Below are positions 18,173 to 29,865 of a DNA stretch of 64,000 nt, piece by piece. The number at the start of each line of letters is the position of its first letter. Within the stretch, counting starts at the first letter, position 1. The DNA is from Pseudomonadota bacterium (GTDB lineage Bacteria > Pseudomonadota > Gammaproteobacteria > Burkholderiales > Burkholderiaceae_C): assembly GCA_020161065.1 (NCBI GenBank), contig JAIUPH010000030.1, positions 19,010-83,009 of the forward strand, in the 5' to 3' direction. The translations under genes and the position numbers were made by a program. Below the pieces are notes generated by a model, which was given only the letters and a program-made list of their open reading frames with translations, searched no databases and was not told the origin of the DNA.

Positions 18173-19603
18173 CTACAGGCTGTCCAGCCGGAAGTGCTGG
18201 CGCAGGAAGTGGCGAAAGCGCCGCACGATGGCCAGCGCGTCGTGCAGCGGCTCGCGCTCCAGCGCGCCCAGGTCGGCGGCGCGCACCTCGTTGCCGGGCC
18301 GCGCGCCGCCGGAGAGCTGGCGCAACTGGTGCGACAGCCGCAGCGCCATCAGGAAGTGCAGCGCGTCGACGAGGTCGCGCACCAGCGCCTCGTCGATGCG
18401 GCCGGCCGCCTGCAGCGCCTTCAGCCGCGCCACGGTGCCCTGCTCGCGCACGCCGTACTGCAGCGACAGCGCGCGCACGCCGTGCACGATGGGGAAGGTG
18501 CCCAGCTTCTTCAGGTCCAGCGGCTGGTCGTCGCGGCGCGTGGTCAGCCGCGTCCACCAACCGCCTTCGTTGAACTGGTCGGCGGCCGCCGCGAAGCGCG
18601 CCAGGTAGACGTCCTGGCCGACCAGCAACTGGTCGAGCTGGGTGCGCGCCTCGGCCAGCAGCGTGGCGTCGCCGGCCACGGCGGCGGCGTCGAAGAAGAT
18701 CGCCAGGTTCATCGGCCCGTCGGGGTCGGCGCCGTACAGCCACTGGCGCAACGATTCACGCAAGCCGGCCAGCGGCTGCCGCCACAGCGGCGTGGTCAGC
18801 ATGATGCCGCCCGGGCACGGCGGGTAGCCGAAGCGCGCCAGCGCCTCGTTGAAGCGCGCGGCCACGGCTTCCAGGCCCGGGCATTCGAAGCCGTCGCGCA
18901 GGATCAGCGCGTTGTCCTGGTCGGTCTTCAGGATCTGCTCGCCGCGGCCTTCGCTGCCCATCACCAGCAGGCAGCTGTTGGCCACCAGCTCGGGCGGCGC
19001 CAGCAGCGCCCACAGGCGGGCGAACAGCCGCCGGTTGAGCTCGGTGACGAGCCGCGTGATGCGCTCGATGCGGATGCCGCTGCCGTGCAGCAGCGCGATC
19101 ATCTGGTCGATGCGCGCCGCCGCGCCGGCGAGGTCTTCGATGTCGGCGGCATGCTCGATCTGCTGCGCCACCAGGTGCGAGTGGTTGGCGACGAAGCTCA
19201 CCAGGTCGAGCTGGCCCAGCACGCCCAGCACGCGCTCGCCGTCGCGCACCAGCAGCCGGTGCACGCGGTGCTGCACCATCAGCCACAGCGCCTCGAAGAC
19301 CTCGGCGTCGGGGCGCACCTCGATCAGCTCGAAGCGCGCCACCTCGCGCACCGCCAGCGCCTGCGGCGGCACCTCGCGCAGCAGCGCGTCGCGCAAGTCG
19401 GTGGTGGTGAAGATGCCCAGCCGCTCGACGCCGTCGCGCACGTCGCGCACCAGCGCGTGGGTGGCCTTGTGCGTCTGCAGCTCGCGGCAGACGCTGACGA
19501 GGTCGAGCGCGCCGTCCACGTACAGCGGCTTGCGCACGAAGGTGTCGCTGACGCGGGCGGTGGCCAGCGACAGCAGTTCGCGTTGGGTCTCGGCAGCGGG
19601 CAT
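18173..19603 (-). CDS. CBS-domain / DUF294 putative nucleotidyltransferase
   Basis: 476 residues. Residues about 15-140 contain a CBS pair (THALVRD, GIFTTTDLRDAL, VHRLLVRDGERVLGVL). The DUF294 nucleotidyltransferase-like domain follows with the GlnD-like signature GSEGRGEQILKTDQDNALIL (about 214-233), and the end is the DUF294_C helical domain. Such proteins are common beside actP and SLC5-kinases and may modulate acetate or cyclic-nucleotide signalling; the reaction is unproven. I prefer the ATG at 19603; an in-frame TTG 33 bp upstream is possible. Confidence 0.85.
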   Translation of the reverse strand: MPAAETQRELLSLATARVSDTFVRKPLYVDGALDLVSVCRELQTHKATHALVRDVRDGVERLGIFTTTDLRDALLREVPPQALAVREVARFELIEVRPDAEVFEALWLMVQHRVHRLLVRDGERVLGVLGQLDLVSFVANHSHLVAQQIEHAADIEDLAGAAARIDQMIALLHGSGIRIERITRLVTELNRRLFARLWALLAPPELVANSCLLVMGSEGRGEQILKTDQDNALILRDGFECPGLEAVAARFNEALARFGYPPCPGGIMLTTPLWRQPLAGLRESLRQWLYGADPDGPMNLAIFFDAAAVAGDATLLAEARTQLDQLLVGQDVYLARFAAAADQFNEGGWWTRLTTRRDDQPLDLKKLGTFPIVHGVRALSLQYGVREQGTVARLKALQAAGRIDEALVRDLVDALHFLMALRLSHQLRQLSGGARPGNEVRAADLGALEREPLHDALAIVRRFRHFLRQHFRLDSL

Positions 19604-19625
19604 GGCGCGTCCGTTGGAAGTGAAA

Positions 19626-19663
19626 AGGGACCGCAAGCCCCTGGCGAGAGGCCGGCGGTCCCT
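19626..19663 (-). terminator. Hairpin between actP and the DUF294 gene
   Basis: AGGGACCGC and GCGGTCCCT are perfect 9-bp arms around a 20-nt loop, in the 93-bp gap downstream of actP. On the minus strand it is followed by TTTTCACTTCC, a short T-rich run. It could partly end the yjcH-actP transcript before the sensor genes. Confidence 0.5.
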
Positions 19664-19696
19664 GCGCTCCTGGACGGAGCGGGCAAGTCTAGTGGC

Positions 19697-21412
19697 CTAG
19701 TGGCCCGACGCGCCGGCGGCGCCGATGCCGGTCTCGCTGCGCACCTGCTGGGCCAGGAAGCCGGCCTTGTCCTCGGCGGCGCGCTTGCTGCTGTCGAGGA
19801 TGGAGAACAGCCAGATGCCGACGAAGCCGATGGTCATCGAGAACAGCGCCGGGCTGGTGTACGGGAACCAGGCCGAGCCCTTGGGGTTGCCGAGCGTCGC
19901 TTCCCACACCGCCGGCGAGACCACCGTCAGCGCCACCGAGCTGATCAGCCCGAGGAAGCCGCCGATCACCGCGCCGCGCGTGGTGCAGCCCTTCCACAGC
20001 ACGCTCATCAGCAGCACCGGGAAGTTGGCCGAGGCCGCGATCGCGAAGGCCAGGCTCACCATGAAGGCGATGTTCTGCTTCTCGAAGGCGATGCCCAGCA
20101 GCACCGCGATGATGCCCAGGCACACCGTGGTGATCTTGGACACACGCAGCTCGTCGGCGCTGCTCGCCTTGCCGGCCTTGATGACGGTGCCGTAGAGGTC
20201 GTGCGAGACGGCCGAGGCGCCGCTCAGCGTGAGGCCGGCCACCACCGCCAGGATGGTGGCGAAGGCCACCGCCGAGATGAAGCCGAGGAACACGTTGCCG
20301 CCCACCGCGTTGGCCAGGTGGATGGCCGCCATGTTGCCGCCGCCCAGCAGGCCGCCCTTGGCGTCCAGGAACTGCGGGTTGGTCAGCACGAAGGTGATGG
20401 CGCCGAAGCCGATGATGAAGGTCAGGATGTAGAAGTAGCCGATCCAGGTGGTGGCCCACAGCACCGACTTGCGCGCTTCCTTGGCGTTGGGCACGGTGAA
20501 GAAGCGCATCAGGATGTGCGGCAGCCCGGCGGTGCCGAACATCAGCGCCATGCCGAAGCTGATGGCGCTGATCGGGTCCTTCACGAAGCCGCCCGGCCCC
20601 ATGATCGAGAAGCCGATCTTGGCCGCCTCTTCGGGGCTCTTGCCGGCCTTGGCGGCCAGCCCGGTCTTGATCTCCACCGACTTGGCGAACAGCGCCTCGG
20701 GGCTGAAGCCGAACTGCGCCATCACCATCACGGCCATGAAGGTCGCCCCGCCCAGCAGCATGATGGCCTTGATGATCTGCACCCAGGTGGTGGCCGTCAT
20801 GCCGCCGAACAGCACGTAGACCATCATCAGCACGCCGACGATCACCACCGCGTAGGTGTAGTCCAGCCCGAACAGCAGCTTGATGAGCTGGCCGGCGCCG
20901 ACCATCTGCGCGATCAGGTAGAACGCCACCACCACCAGCGTGCCGCTGGCGGCGAACACGCGCACCGGCGTCTGCGCGAAGCGGAACGCGGCCACGTCGG
21001 CGAAGGTGAACTTGCCCAGGTTGCGCAGCCGCTCGGCCAGCAGGAAGGTGACCACCGGCCAGCCGACCAGGAAGCCGATGGAGTAGATCAGGCCGTCGAA
21101 GCCCGAGGCCATCACCGCCGCCGAGATGCCCAGGAACGAGGCCGCCGACATGTAGTCGCCGGCGATCGCCAGGCCGTTCTGGAAGCCGGTGATGCCGCCG
21201 CCGGCGGTGTAGAAGTCGGCCGCGCTCTTGGTCTTGGCCGCCGCCCACTTGGTGATGAACAGCGTGAAGATCACGAACACGCCGAACATGCCGATGGCCG
21301 TCCAGTTGGTGGCCTGCTTCTCGGCCTGGCCGAGGTCGGCGCCGGCCGCCAGCGCCAGCGTGGCGCCGCACAGCGCGGCGGTGCCGAGCACGAGTTTGGA
21401 AGAGGTTCTCAC
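19697..21412 (-). CDS. actP: Cation/acetate symporter ActP
   Basis: 571 residues, sodium:solute symporter family. A signal-like first helix ([23 protein letters not shown]) is followed by 13 helices with ActP motifs [46 protein letters not shown] and [12 protein letters not shown]. It imports acetate and other short carboxylates with Na+ or H+. The start is a GTG overlapping the yjcH stop (GTGA), as in the E. coli acs-yjcH-actP order. acs itself is not in the window. An in-frame reading far upstream is rejected because yjcH occupies that DNA. Confidence 0.95.
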   Translation of the reverse strand: MRTSSKLVLGTAALCGATLALAAGADLGQAEKQATNWTAIGMFGVFVIFTLFITKWAAAKTKSAADFYTAGGGITGFQNGLAIAGDYMSAASFLGISAAVMASGFDGLIYSIGFLVGWPVVTFLLAERLRNLGKFTFADVAAFRFAQTPVRVFAASGTLVVVAFYLIAQMVGAGQLIKLLFGLDYTYAVVIVGVLMMVYVLFGGMTATTWVQIIKAIMLLGGATFMAVMVMAQFGFSPEALFAKSVEIKTGLAAKAGKSPEEAAKIGFSIMGPGGFVKDPISAISFGMALMFGTAGLPHILMRFFTVPNAKEARKSVLWATTWIGYFYILTFIIGFGAITFVLTNPQFLDAKGGLLGGGNMAAIHLANAVGGNVFLGFISAVAFATILAVVAGLTLSGASAVSHDLYGTVIKAGKASSADELRVSKITTVCLGIIAVLLGIAFEKQNIAFMVSLAFAIAASANFPVLLMSVLWKGCTTRGAVIGGFLGLISSVALTVVSPAVWEATLGNPKGSAWFPYTSPALFSMTIGFVGIWLFSILDSSKRAAEDKAGFLAQQVRSETGIGAAGASGH

Positions 21413-21717
21413 TTCAGCACCGCCTTGTTGATGTCGTCGGTCAGCTGGTCGAACTCGCTGTTCGCGCGGCGGACGTAGATGGCGGTGATGACCACCGTGA
21501 AGATGATGACGAACAGGCCGATCGGCATGCCCCAGGTCATCACGCCCTGGCCCATGCGCGTGGCCAGCAGTTCCTTGTCGAACGCCACCAGCAGGATGAA
21601 GCCGTAGTACACGACCATCATCGCCACGGTGAGCACCCAACCGAAGCTGCTGCGCTTGGTTTTCAGCTCCCGGTACTTGGGATGCGCGGCGATGCGCTGC
21701 GCGAGATCGGCCTGCAT
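21409..21717 (-). CDS. yjcH: DUF485 inner-membrane protein YjcH
   Basis: 102 residues with two membrane helices (about 26-48 and 60-82) and the DUF485 pattern [19 protein letters not shown] at the start and [12 protein letters not shown] near the end. AAGGAGA precedes the chosen ATG; a longer reading begins inside the leader. It always accompanies actP and is thought to help the symporter, though its role is unproven. Confidence 0.92.
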   Translation of the reverse strand: MQADLAQRIAAHPKYRELKTKRSSFGWVLTVAMMVVYYGFILLVAFDKELLATRMGQGVMTWGMPIGLFVIIFTVVITAIYVRRANSEFDQLTDDINKAVLK

Positions 21718-21862
21718 GCATGTCTCCTTGCAAACGTTGCGTCGCCCGCGTTTCGGGGCGGCTGGGGCGCGATCTTTCGAGCACGCACTGACCGCGCTCT
21801 GACACCAAGCCAACGCAAGCTGACAAGGCGCCGGCCCACCTGGGAAGCGCGCCGCCGCTTCT

Positions 21863-21877
21863 GGTGAAAACCCCTAG
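21863..21877 (-). promoter_or_regulatory. Candidate regulatory motif upstream of yjcH-actP
   Basis: On the minus strand the leader contains CTAGGGGTTTTCACC, an isolated AT-rich patch in a very GC-rich 280-bp gap, about 145 bp before yjcH. I flag it as a possible activator site or part of the promoter. No -35/-10 pair is convincing. No gene is seen in 21718-21999. Confidence 0.3.
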
Positions 21878-21999
21878 CAAAAATCGTCGATGAAGAAGCG
21901 CAAGACCGCGGCCCGGCCCCCGGCCGAGGCGCTGCCGGTGTTCGGTGTGCCCTCGCGTGGGCCGGCCAGGGCGACGCCGCGGCGAGCGGCGCCGACGCG

Positions 22000-22431
22000 C
22001 TACGCGCCTTGCTGGACGACGCCGGCTGCAGCCGGCGCGGCGGCGCCGACTTCCAGTGACAGCTCGACGCAGTCGGCGCCGCAGCGGCCCGGCTCGGCCG
22101 GCTTGGCCGAGGCCGGCGCCGGGCGGTGCAGCACGGCGCGCGTCGGCGCGATGCGCAGCCGCTCGCCATCGACGGCGGCGCGGCCGTCGACGATCAGCGA
22201 GTAGTCCGCCGCATCGGCCGGCGGCCACACCAGGCCGACCGCGGGGCGCTGCTGCGCGTTGTCGCGCGTGCGCCGGCCGGCGCCGTCGATCAGCAGCGCG
22301 CCGTCTTCCCAGCGCACCGCCACCGCCACCGCATGCGGCGCGGCGCCTTCGGCGCTGCTGGTCAGCAGGTAGGCGAAGCGGTAGCGCGCCAGCGCCTGGC
22401 CCAGGTCGTGCAACTCGACGGCAATGCTCAT
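22000..22431 (-). CDS. Pyridoxamine-5'-phosphate oxidase-like FMN-binding protein
   Basis: 143 residues. A split-barrel flavin-reductase-like fold is suggested by [52 protein letters not shown] read as short alternating strands; the GRRTRDNA segment matches the phosphate-binding loop. The last 30 residues are Ala/Pro-rich with a Cys. Its start overlaps the DUF488 stop by 4 bp. Substrate unknown. Confidence 0.6.
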   Translation of the reverse strand: MSIAVELHDLGQALARYRFAYLLTSSAEGAAPHAVAVAVRWEDGALLIDGAGRRTRDNAQQRPAVGLVWPPADAADYSLIVDGRAAVDGERLRIAPTRAVLHRPAPASAKPAEPGRCGADCVELSLEVGAAAPAAAGVVQQGA

Positions 22432-22817
22432 GGCTTGGCTCCTTGCGGTTGACCCAGCAGCACGTCGCGCAGGACGACGGCCTCGTTGTGCTGCTCGTCG
22501 CGCGCGCCGAAGACCAGGGTGACGGTCTTCGTCAGCGCCAGCGCGCGCAAGCGCTCCAGCGCCGCGGGCTGCGCCGCCAGCTCGGCCCGGTAGCGGCGCT
22601 GGAACTCCGCCCAGCGCGCCGGATCGTGGCCGAACCATTGGCGCAGCTCGGTGCTCGGCGCCAGGTCCTTCATCCAATCGTCCAGCGCCGCACGGTCCTT
22701 GCTGACGCCGCGCGGCCACAGGCGATCGACGAGGATGCGAACCCCATCCGACGGCGCGGCCGGCGCATAGGCGCGCTTCAGGCGGAGGTGGGCGGCGGGG
22801 ACGGACGGCTGCGTCAT
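22428..22817 (-). CDS. DUF488-family protein (YeaO-like)
   Basis: 129 residues. The signature [40 protein letters not shown] is the DUF488/YeaO core, and [22 protein letters not shown] is its C-terminal strand-helix. The family is widespread and of unknown biochemical function. The ATG at 22817 starts right before the conserved region; a longer in-frame reading adds a non-conserved tail. Translationally coupled to the FMN-like protein downstream. Confidence 0.85.
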   Translation of the reverse strand: MTQPSVPAAHLRLKRAYAPAAPSDGVRILVDRLWPRGVSKDRAALDDWMKDLAPSTELRQWFGHDPARWAEFQRRYRAELAAQPAALERLRALALTKTVTLVFGARDEQHNEAVVLRDVLLGQPQGAKP

Positions 22818-22919
22818 GGCGACAGAGCGACAGGGCGGGCGCGACGACGCTTGCATCATAGCCACGCGCGCCGCGGCCGGACAGCCGCTTGGCGGGCGCC
22901 GCCGGCTGGGCGCGGCGCT

Positions 22920-23546
22920 TCAGCCGCGCCGCACGCCGGCGCGCGGCGCGCCTTCGCGGGCCCAGGCCGGGCCGTCGAACCAGGGGTCGCCCTGCAAGGC
23001 GGCGGCCAGCATCGGCAGCGCGTCCAGGCCCCAGAACAGTCGGCCGTCGAGCGCGAAGCTGGGCACGCCGAACACGCCGTGCGCGATGGCCTCGTCGGTG
23101 GCCGCCTTCAGCTCGGCCTTGACCGCGGGCGCGGCCCCGTCGCGCGGCGGCGTCAGCTCGGCCTGCAGCGCGGCCAGGCGCCCGGCGTCGAGCGCATCGC
23201 CGCCGCCGCGCCAGACGTGGCGGAAGATCGCCTCGCAGACGCGCCGGTTGGGCCCGCAGGCCAGCGCCAGACGCAGCAGCGGCAGGGGATTGAAGGGGTG
23301 CTGCAGCGGCGTGTCCATCGGCACGCCGTGCCGGTGGGCTAACCAGTGAACGTGGCGGAAGGTCCAGGCCCGCTTGGGCTCGATCTCGGCCGGCCCCTTC
23401 TGGCCGTGCTGCTGCAGCAGGCCTGCGAACAGCAGCGGCCGGTAGTCGACCGCATAACTACAGCCTTGCAAGGCCTGCGGCAGGCGCTCGAACGCCAGGT
23501 AGGCGAAAGGCGAGATGAAGTCCAGCCAGAAGGTGATGCGCTTCAT
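22920..23546 (-). CDS. DsbA-family 2-hydroxychromene-2-carboxylate isomerase-like protein
   Basis: 208 residues, thioredoxin-fold DSBA domain. ITFWLDFISPFAYLAFERLP is the N-terminal motif, with SPFAY in place of the CxxC of thiol oxidases, as in HCCA isomerases and kappa-class GSTs. The cis-Pro region is GVFGVPSFALDGRLFWGLDAL. It probably uses glutathione for an isomerisation; substrate unknown. A strong AGGAGG precedes the ATG, which overlaps the DUF1289 stop. Confidence 0.85.
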   Translation of the reverse strand: MKRITFWLDFISPFAYLAFERLPQALQGCSYAVDYRPLLFAGLLQQHGQKGPAEIEPKRAWTFRHVHWLAHRHGVPMDTPLQHPFNPLPLLRLALACGPNRRVCEAIFRHVWRGGGDALDAGRLAALQAELTPPRDGAAPAVKAELKAATDEAIAHGVFGVPSFALDGRLFWGLDALPMLAAALQGDPWFDGPAWAREGAPRAGVRRG

Positions 23547-23743
23547 CGCGACGCCTCCTGCGGCTGCGCGGCGGCGCGGCGCTGCTCCAGCAGCGCCCAC
23601 ACCGCGCGCTTGCCCTCGTCGTCCAGCCGCGACCAGGCGGCGATCTCGTCCAGCGTGCGGCGGCAGCCTTCGCACAGCCCCGTCGCCGGGTGGATGCGGC
23701 AGACGTTGATGCAGGGGCTGGGCACCGGCGCGGCTTCGCTCAT
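23543..23743 (-). CDS. DUF1289-family small cysteine protein
   Basis: 66 residues. The pattern SPCINVCRIHPATGLCEGCRRTLDEIAAWSRLDD, with four cysteines, is the DUF1289 signature. The Cys set probably binds zinc or an Fe-S cluster; the function is unknown. Overlaps the DsbA-family gene by 4 bp and follows the YbaK-type gene by 2 bp, so all three are likely cotranscribed. Confidence 0.88.
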   Translation of the reverse strand: MSEAAPVPSPCINVCRIHPATGLCEGCRRTLDEIAAWSRLDDEGKRAVWALLEQRRAAAQPQEASR

Positions 23744-23745
23744 GG

Positions 23746-24243
23746 TCAGGCGGCTTGCACCACGTCGTGCACCGGCGCGCCGGTCAGCGCGACGAGTTGC
23801 TCGGGCGAGAGCTGGAAGACGCCGTTCGGATGCCCGGCGGCGGCCCAGATGAAAGCGAAGCGGAACAGCTCGCGGTCGATCAGCGTCAGCGGCGGCTGGC
23901 GGTGCGCCAGCGGCGCGACGCCGCCGATCGAGAAGCCGGTGCTGGCCTTGACGAAGTCGGCATCGGCGCGGCCCAGCGGCCCGGTGATGGCGGCCACGCG
24001 CTTCTCGTCGACGCGCTTGTCGCCGCTGGTCACCACCAGCACGGCGGTCTCGTCGGCCTTGCGGCGGAAGATCACGCTCTTGGCGATCTGCCCGACCTGC
24101 ACGCCCAAGGCGTCGGCGGCTTCCTGCGAGGTGCGCGCGCTGACCGCCAGCCAGCGCGGCGCGTGCGGATGGCCGCGCTCGGCCAGCGCCTGCACCACGC
24201 GGCGAAAGCCCTCGGGCTTGTCGTCCAGCTCGGCCGATGTCAT
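23746..24243 (-). CDS. YbaK/ProX-type aminoacyl-tRNA deacylase
   Basis: 165 residues of the YbaK/aaRS-editing domain: TSQEAADALGVQVGQIAKSVIFRR contains the conserved lysine, then VVTSGDKRVD, and GFSIGGVAPLAH with the GxxxP motif. The family removes wrong amino acids (often Cys- or Ala-tRNA-Pro) from tRNA. It sits inside the leucine-catabolism cluster, overlapping the mvaB stop by 4 bp, but has no obvious tie to that pathway. Confidence 0.85.
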   Translation of the reverse strand: MTSAELDDKPEGFRRVVQALAERGHPHAPRWLAVSARTSQEAADALGVQVGQIAKSVIFRRKADETAVLVVTSGDKRVDEKRVAAITGPLGRADADFVKASTGFSIGGVAPLAHRQPPLTLIDRELFRFAFIWAAAGHPNGVFQLSPEQLVALTGAPVHDVVQAA

Positions 24244-25177
24244 GCGTTCGCCGCCGCGTTCGCCGCCGCCGTCGCCGCCGCCCCGCGCTTGGCCAGCAGC
24301 GCGCGGCTGACGCGCGAGACCGGCGCGCGGCCCAGCACGCCGGAGATCCAGGCGCCGGCGTCGACCAGCCGGTCCAGATCCAGCCCGGTGTCGATGCCCA
24401 TGCCGTGCAGCATGAAGACCACGTCCTCGGTGGCCACGTTGCCGGTGGCGCCCTTCGCGTAGGGGCAGCCGCCGAGGCCGGCGATGCTGCTGTCGAAGGT
24501 GGCGATGCCCAGCTCCAGGCAGGCCAGGATGTTGGACAGCGCCTGGCCGTAGGTGTCGTGGAAATGGCCGCTGACCTCTTCGACCGGAAAGTGCTTCAGC
24601 GCCCGCGCCAGCGCCGCCTGCGCGGCGCGCGGCGTGCCGGTGCCGATGGTGTCGGCCACGCCGCAGTGGTCGACGCCGATCTGCTTGAGCAGCACGACCA
24701 CGCGCTCGACCTCGTCGGCGCTGACGGCGCCCTGGTACGGGCAGCCCAGCGCGCACGACACCGCGCCGCGCACCTTGACGCCGGCGGCGTGCGCCGCCGC
24801 CACCACGGGGGCGAAGCGCTCGATGCTTTCCTCGACCGAGCAGTTGATGTTGCGCCGGCTGAAGGCCTCGGTCGCGGCGCCGAACACCACCACCTCGTGC
24901 GGCTGCGTCAGCAGCGCCGCTTCCAGGCCTTTCATGTTCGGCGTCAGCACCGAGTAGCGAACGCCGGCCTCGCGGTGGATGCCGGCCATCACTTGCGTGT
25001 TGTCGGCCATCTGCGGCACCCACTTGGGGCTGACGAAGCTGGTCACCTCGATCTCGCGGCAGCCGGCGGCCTGCAGGCGGTGCACCAGCTCGATCTTGTG
25101 CGCGGCGGCCACCGGTTGGGCCTCGTTCTGCAGCCCGTCGCGCGGGCCGACGTCGACCAGGGTCACATGGCTTGGGA

Positions 25178-25181
<4 letters not shown>
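24240..25181 (-). CDS. mvaB: Hydroxymethylglutaryl-CoA lyase
   Basis: 313 residues, DRE-TIM barrel. VDVGPRDGLQNE holds the metal-binding Asp and catalytic Arg; EVTSFVSPKWVPQMAD and CALGCPYQGAV are conserved; HFHDTYGQAL gives metal His residues; the active-site cysteine loop is GGCPYAKGATGN. It splits HMG-CoA to acetoacetate and acetyl-CoA, the last step of leucine breakdown. Overlaps the carboxylase alpha-subunit gene upstream. Confidence 0.95.
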
Positions 25182-27187
<2,006 letters not shown>

Positions 27188-27209
27188 CTGCACCTCGAAC
27201 GTTGCATCT

Positions 27210-28445
27210 TCAGGGCACCCACACCACGTCGTCGTCCACCGCGTACAGCTTGCAGGGCTGGCCGCCGGCGGCGGCGCAGTGGCCCAGCGCACGGCCGGCG
27301 GCCCAGTCGCCGCTGGCCCAGCCGTAGAAGCCGCTGGGCCCGACGGCCAGCGCGCGCGGCTTGGCCAGCGCCTGGAAGCGGGCCAGTGCCGGCTCGCGCG
27401 CGGCGGGCCGCAGCGGCAGCTTGTCGGCCTCGTCCAGCCGCGCGTAGCCGCTGGCCGGCGGCCGCGCCACCGCGCCCGGCTGCGCGAACCCGGCCTGCGC
27501 CAGGTAGGCCTCGGCCAGCGGCACCCAATGGTCCATGTCGCGCCCCAGGCCGCCGTGGCCTTCGGCCGGCTCGGCGCTCCAGGGCGGCAGTTGGTGGAAC
27601 TCGATGCGGCCGCCGCCGTCGCGCCAGGCCTGGGCCCAGCCGCGCGGCAGCGCCTCGCCCCAGTAGCGGTCGTGCGTCCAGTAGATCCACAGCACGGGCA
27701 GCGCGGCACGGCCGGCCTGCGCCTGCCACAGGCGTTGCAGCAAATGCGGGCTGCACGGGTTGGCGGGCCGGCCGACGGGGTCGCCGCCCGAGCCGCCGGA
27801 AAAGTTGATCGCCGCCTTCAGGCCCGCCGGCGCGCGCGCGGCCACCGCCATGGCCACCGTGCCGCCGACCGATTCGCCGACCACGATCCAGCGCGTGGCG
27901 TCGGCCCAGGGCTGGCGGCGTGCGTCGTCCAGCACGGCCTGCACCTGGTCGGCGCCGGCCTCGACCATCGGCTCGAAGCGCCGCTGGTTGCAGGGGCCCG
28001 AGTCTTCGGGGTCGAACGCCGACATGGCCGTCTCGCCATAGCCCACGCGGGTGGGCACGAGCACCGCGAAGCCCTTGTCGGCAAGGTAGCGGGCCAGTGA
28101 CTCGAAACGTTGGCGGCCGGGCGCCGCGCGGGCGGCCGGCGTGGCGGCGCGGCCATGCGCCACCACGGCCAGCGGAAACGGCCCGTCGCCGGGCGGGCGG
28201 TAGACGGTGACCGCGATGCTCACGGTCTCGCGGCGCCCGTAGCCGTCCTTGACGGTGACCGGCAGCCGCTGCACGGCCTCGCGCAGGTCGGTGGCCACGC
28301 GCTCGGCGACGGGCGTGCCTGGCGGTTGCGGTTGTGGTTGCGGCTGGGCGTGCAGCGGCGCGGCGGCGGCCAGCGCCAACGCGAACGCCACCACCACCGC
28401 CAACGAAACCGCCGCCGCCGCCGGCGTCCGTGCCGCCAACGCCAT
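27210..28445 (-). CDS. Exported alpha/beta-hydrolase (dienelactone-hydrolase-like)
   Basis: 411 residues. The signal peptide ends near LHAQP and is followed by a short QP repeat. The hydrolase fold shows the oxyanion region VVAHGRAATP, the nucleophile elbow VVGESVGGTVAM (Ser near 188), LPVLWIYWTHDRYWGE, and a late GHGGLGRDMDHW with candidate acid and His. Cysteines (CNQ, NPCSP, HC, PCK) suit a periplasmic protein. Substrate unknown. It is embedded in the liu cluster and overlaps the DUF4126 stop. Confidence 0.75.
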   Translation of the reverse strand: MALAARTPAAAAVSLAVVVAFALALAAAAPLHAQPQPQPQPPGTPVAERVATDLREAVQRLPVTVKDGYGRRETVSIAVTVYRPPGDGPFPLAVVAHGRAATPAARAAPGRQRFESLARYLADKGFAVLVPTRVGYGETAMSAFDPEDSGPCNQRRFEPMVEAGADQVQAVLDDARRQPWADATRWIVVGESVGGTVAMAVAARAPAGLKAAINFSGGSGGDPVGRPANPCSPHLLQRLWQAQAGRAALPVLWIYWTHDRYWGEALPRGWAQAWRDGGGRIEFHQLPPWSAEPAEGHGGLGRDMDHWVPLAEAYLAQAGFAQPGAVARPPASGYARLDEADKLPLRPAAREPALARFQALAKPRALAVGPSGFYGWASGDWAAGRALGHCAAAGGQPCKLYAVDDDVVWVP

Positions 28446-29080
28446 CAAGCGGCCCTGCCGGCCACCGCCGGCGCCGTGCCGCCGCGGCCGGTGAGCCGCC
28501 GCCACAGCACGCGCAGGAACTTGAACAGCACGACGGTCAGCACCAGCCCCAGCAGCAACGCCGCGGCCAGCGCGACGAAGAAGGCGATGGGGTGCTCCCA
28601 GGCCAGCCACAGCATGCCGGGCACCGCCAGGTCGCCGGCCAGCGACAGGCCGATGTTGCTGAAAGGCTCGGGCGAGGTGTTGGCCGCCGCGCGCGTGGTG
28701 GCCTTGGCGGCGTGCGCGCTGGCCGCCAGCGTGCCGCCCAGCAGCGCGGCCACGGTGGTCCAGGCGGTCGAGTCGCCGCCGAACACGGCCGCCGCCAGCG
28801 CGGCGCCGGCAGGGATGCGCACGAAGGTGTGCACCAGGTCCCACACGGTGTCGACCGCGGGGATCTTGTCGGCGAAGAACTCCATCACGAACATCAGCCC
28901 GCTGGCCGCCATCACCGCCGGGTGCTGCAGCACCTGCAGCCCGGCGGGCAGCGGCACCCAGCCCAGGTAGCCGGCGGCGCCGGTGATGAAGACCACGGCG
29001 TACAGCCGCAGCCCGCTGGCCCAGCCCAGCGCGGCGGCCAGGGCAACCAGATGCGTGGTGTCGAGGGCGGCGATGTTCAT
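28445..29080 (-). CDS. DUF4126 membrane protein
   Basis: 211 residues with about five membrane helices. GWASGLRLYAVVFITGAAGYLGW, MFVMEFFADKIPAVDTVWDLVHTFVRIPAGA and a late FFVALAAALLLGLVLTVVLFKFL match the DUF4126 pattern. Function unknown. Its ATG shares one base with the stop of the enoyl-CoA hydratase upstream, so it is coupled to the liu genes. Confidence 0.82.
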   Translation of the reverse strand: MNIAALDTTHLVALAAALGWASGLRLYAVVFITGAAGYLGWVPLPAGLQVLQHPAVMAASGLMFVMEFFADKIPAVDTVWDLVHTFVRIPAGAALAAAVFGGDSTAWTTVAALLGGTLAASAHAAKATTRAAANTSPEPFSNIGLSLAGDLAVPGMLWLAWEHPIAFFVALAAALLLGLVLTVVLFKFLRVLWRRLTGRGGTAPAVAGRAA

Positions 29081-29865
29081 CAGGGGCACCTCCAGGCGGG
29101 CTCGCGCTTGTCGAGGAAGGATGACATGCCTTCGCGACCTTCGTCGCCGGCGCGCGTGTCGGCAATGCGGCGCGCGGTGTCTTCGCGCAGCGCGGCGTCG
29201 ATCTCGCGGCCCGCCAGGTCCAGCACCAGCTGCTTGCTGGCGCGCACGGCGCGCGGCCCGTTGGCCACCAGCGCGGCCACGATCTCGGCCACCTGCGCGT
29301 CCAGCGCGTCGGGCGCCACCACCTCGTGCACGAAGCCCAGGGCCAGCGCGCGGGCGGCGCCGAAGCGCTCGGCGGTGACGAAGTAGCGGCGCGACGCCGG
29401 CTCGCCCAGCGCGCGCAGCACGTAGGGGCCGATGGTGGCCGGCAGCAGGCCCAGCCGCGCCTCGCTCAAGCAGAAGTGCATGCCCTCGGCGGCGATGCGC
29501 ACGTCGCACACCGCAGCCAGGCCCACGCCGCCGGCGTAGCAGTCGCCGTGCAGGCGGCCGACGATGGGCAGCGGGCAGGTGTGCGCCTGCCACAGCATGT
29601 CGGCCAGCGCCTGCGCGTCGGCCTTGTTCTGCTGCCAGGTGTTGCTGCCCAGCGTGCGCATCCAGTTCAGGTCGGCGCCGGCGCAAAAGGCCTTGCCGCG
29701 GCCGCCCAGCACCAGCGCGCGCAATTCGGGCTCGGCGCCGAGGGCACGAAAGGCGGCCGTCAGCTCGGCGATCAGCTCGGCGTTGAAGGCGTTGCGCGTC
29801 TCGGGGCGGTTGAGCCACAGCTCGGCGACGTGCGGCGTCGGGCGGACGATGTCGAGCAGGCTCAT
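29080..29865 (-). CDS. liuC: Methylglutaconyl-CoA hydratase (enoyl-CoA hydratase family)
   Basis: 261 residues, crotonase fold. The oxyanion-hole segments are GRGKAFCAGADLNWM and YAGGVGLAAVCDVRIAAE, and the catalytic Glu region is FCLSEARLGLLPATIGPYV. Together with liuB, liuD and mvaB in one cluster this fits 3-methylglutaconyl-CoA hydratase of leucine breakdown. A general enoyl-CoA hydratase is the alternative. It overlaps the GNAT-DinB stop by 4 bp. Confidence 0.87.
   Translation of the reverse strand: MSLLDIVRPTPHVAELWLNRPETRNAFNAELIAELTAAFRALGAEPELRALVLGGRGKAFCAGADLNWMRTLGSNTWQQNKADAQALADMLWQAHTCPLPIVGRLHGDCYAGGVGLAAVCDVRIAAEGMHFCLSEARLGLLPATIGPYVLRALGEPASRRYFVTAERFGAARALALGFVHEVVAPDALDAQVAEIVAALVANGPRAVRASKQLVLDLAGREIDAALREDTARRIADTRAGDEGREGMSSFLDKREPAWRCP

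Noticed and set aside
21890-22204. Plus-strand ORF starting [10 protein letters not shown]
   Set aside because: No ribosome-binding site, Ala/Pro/Arg-rich composition, and overlap with the FMN-binding-like gene.
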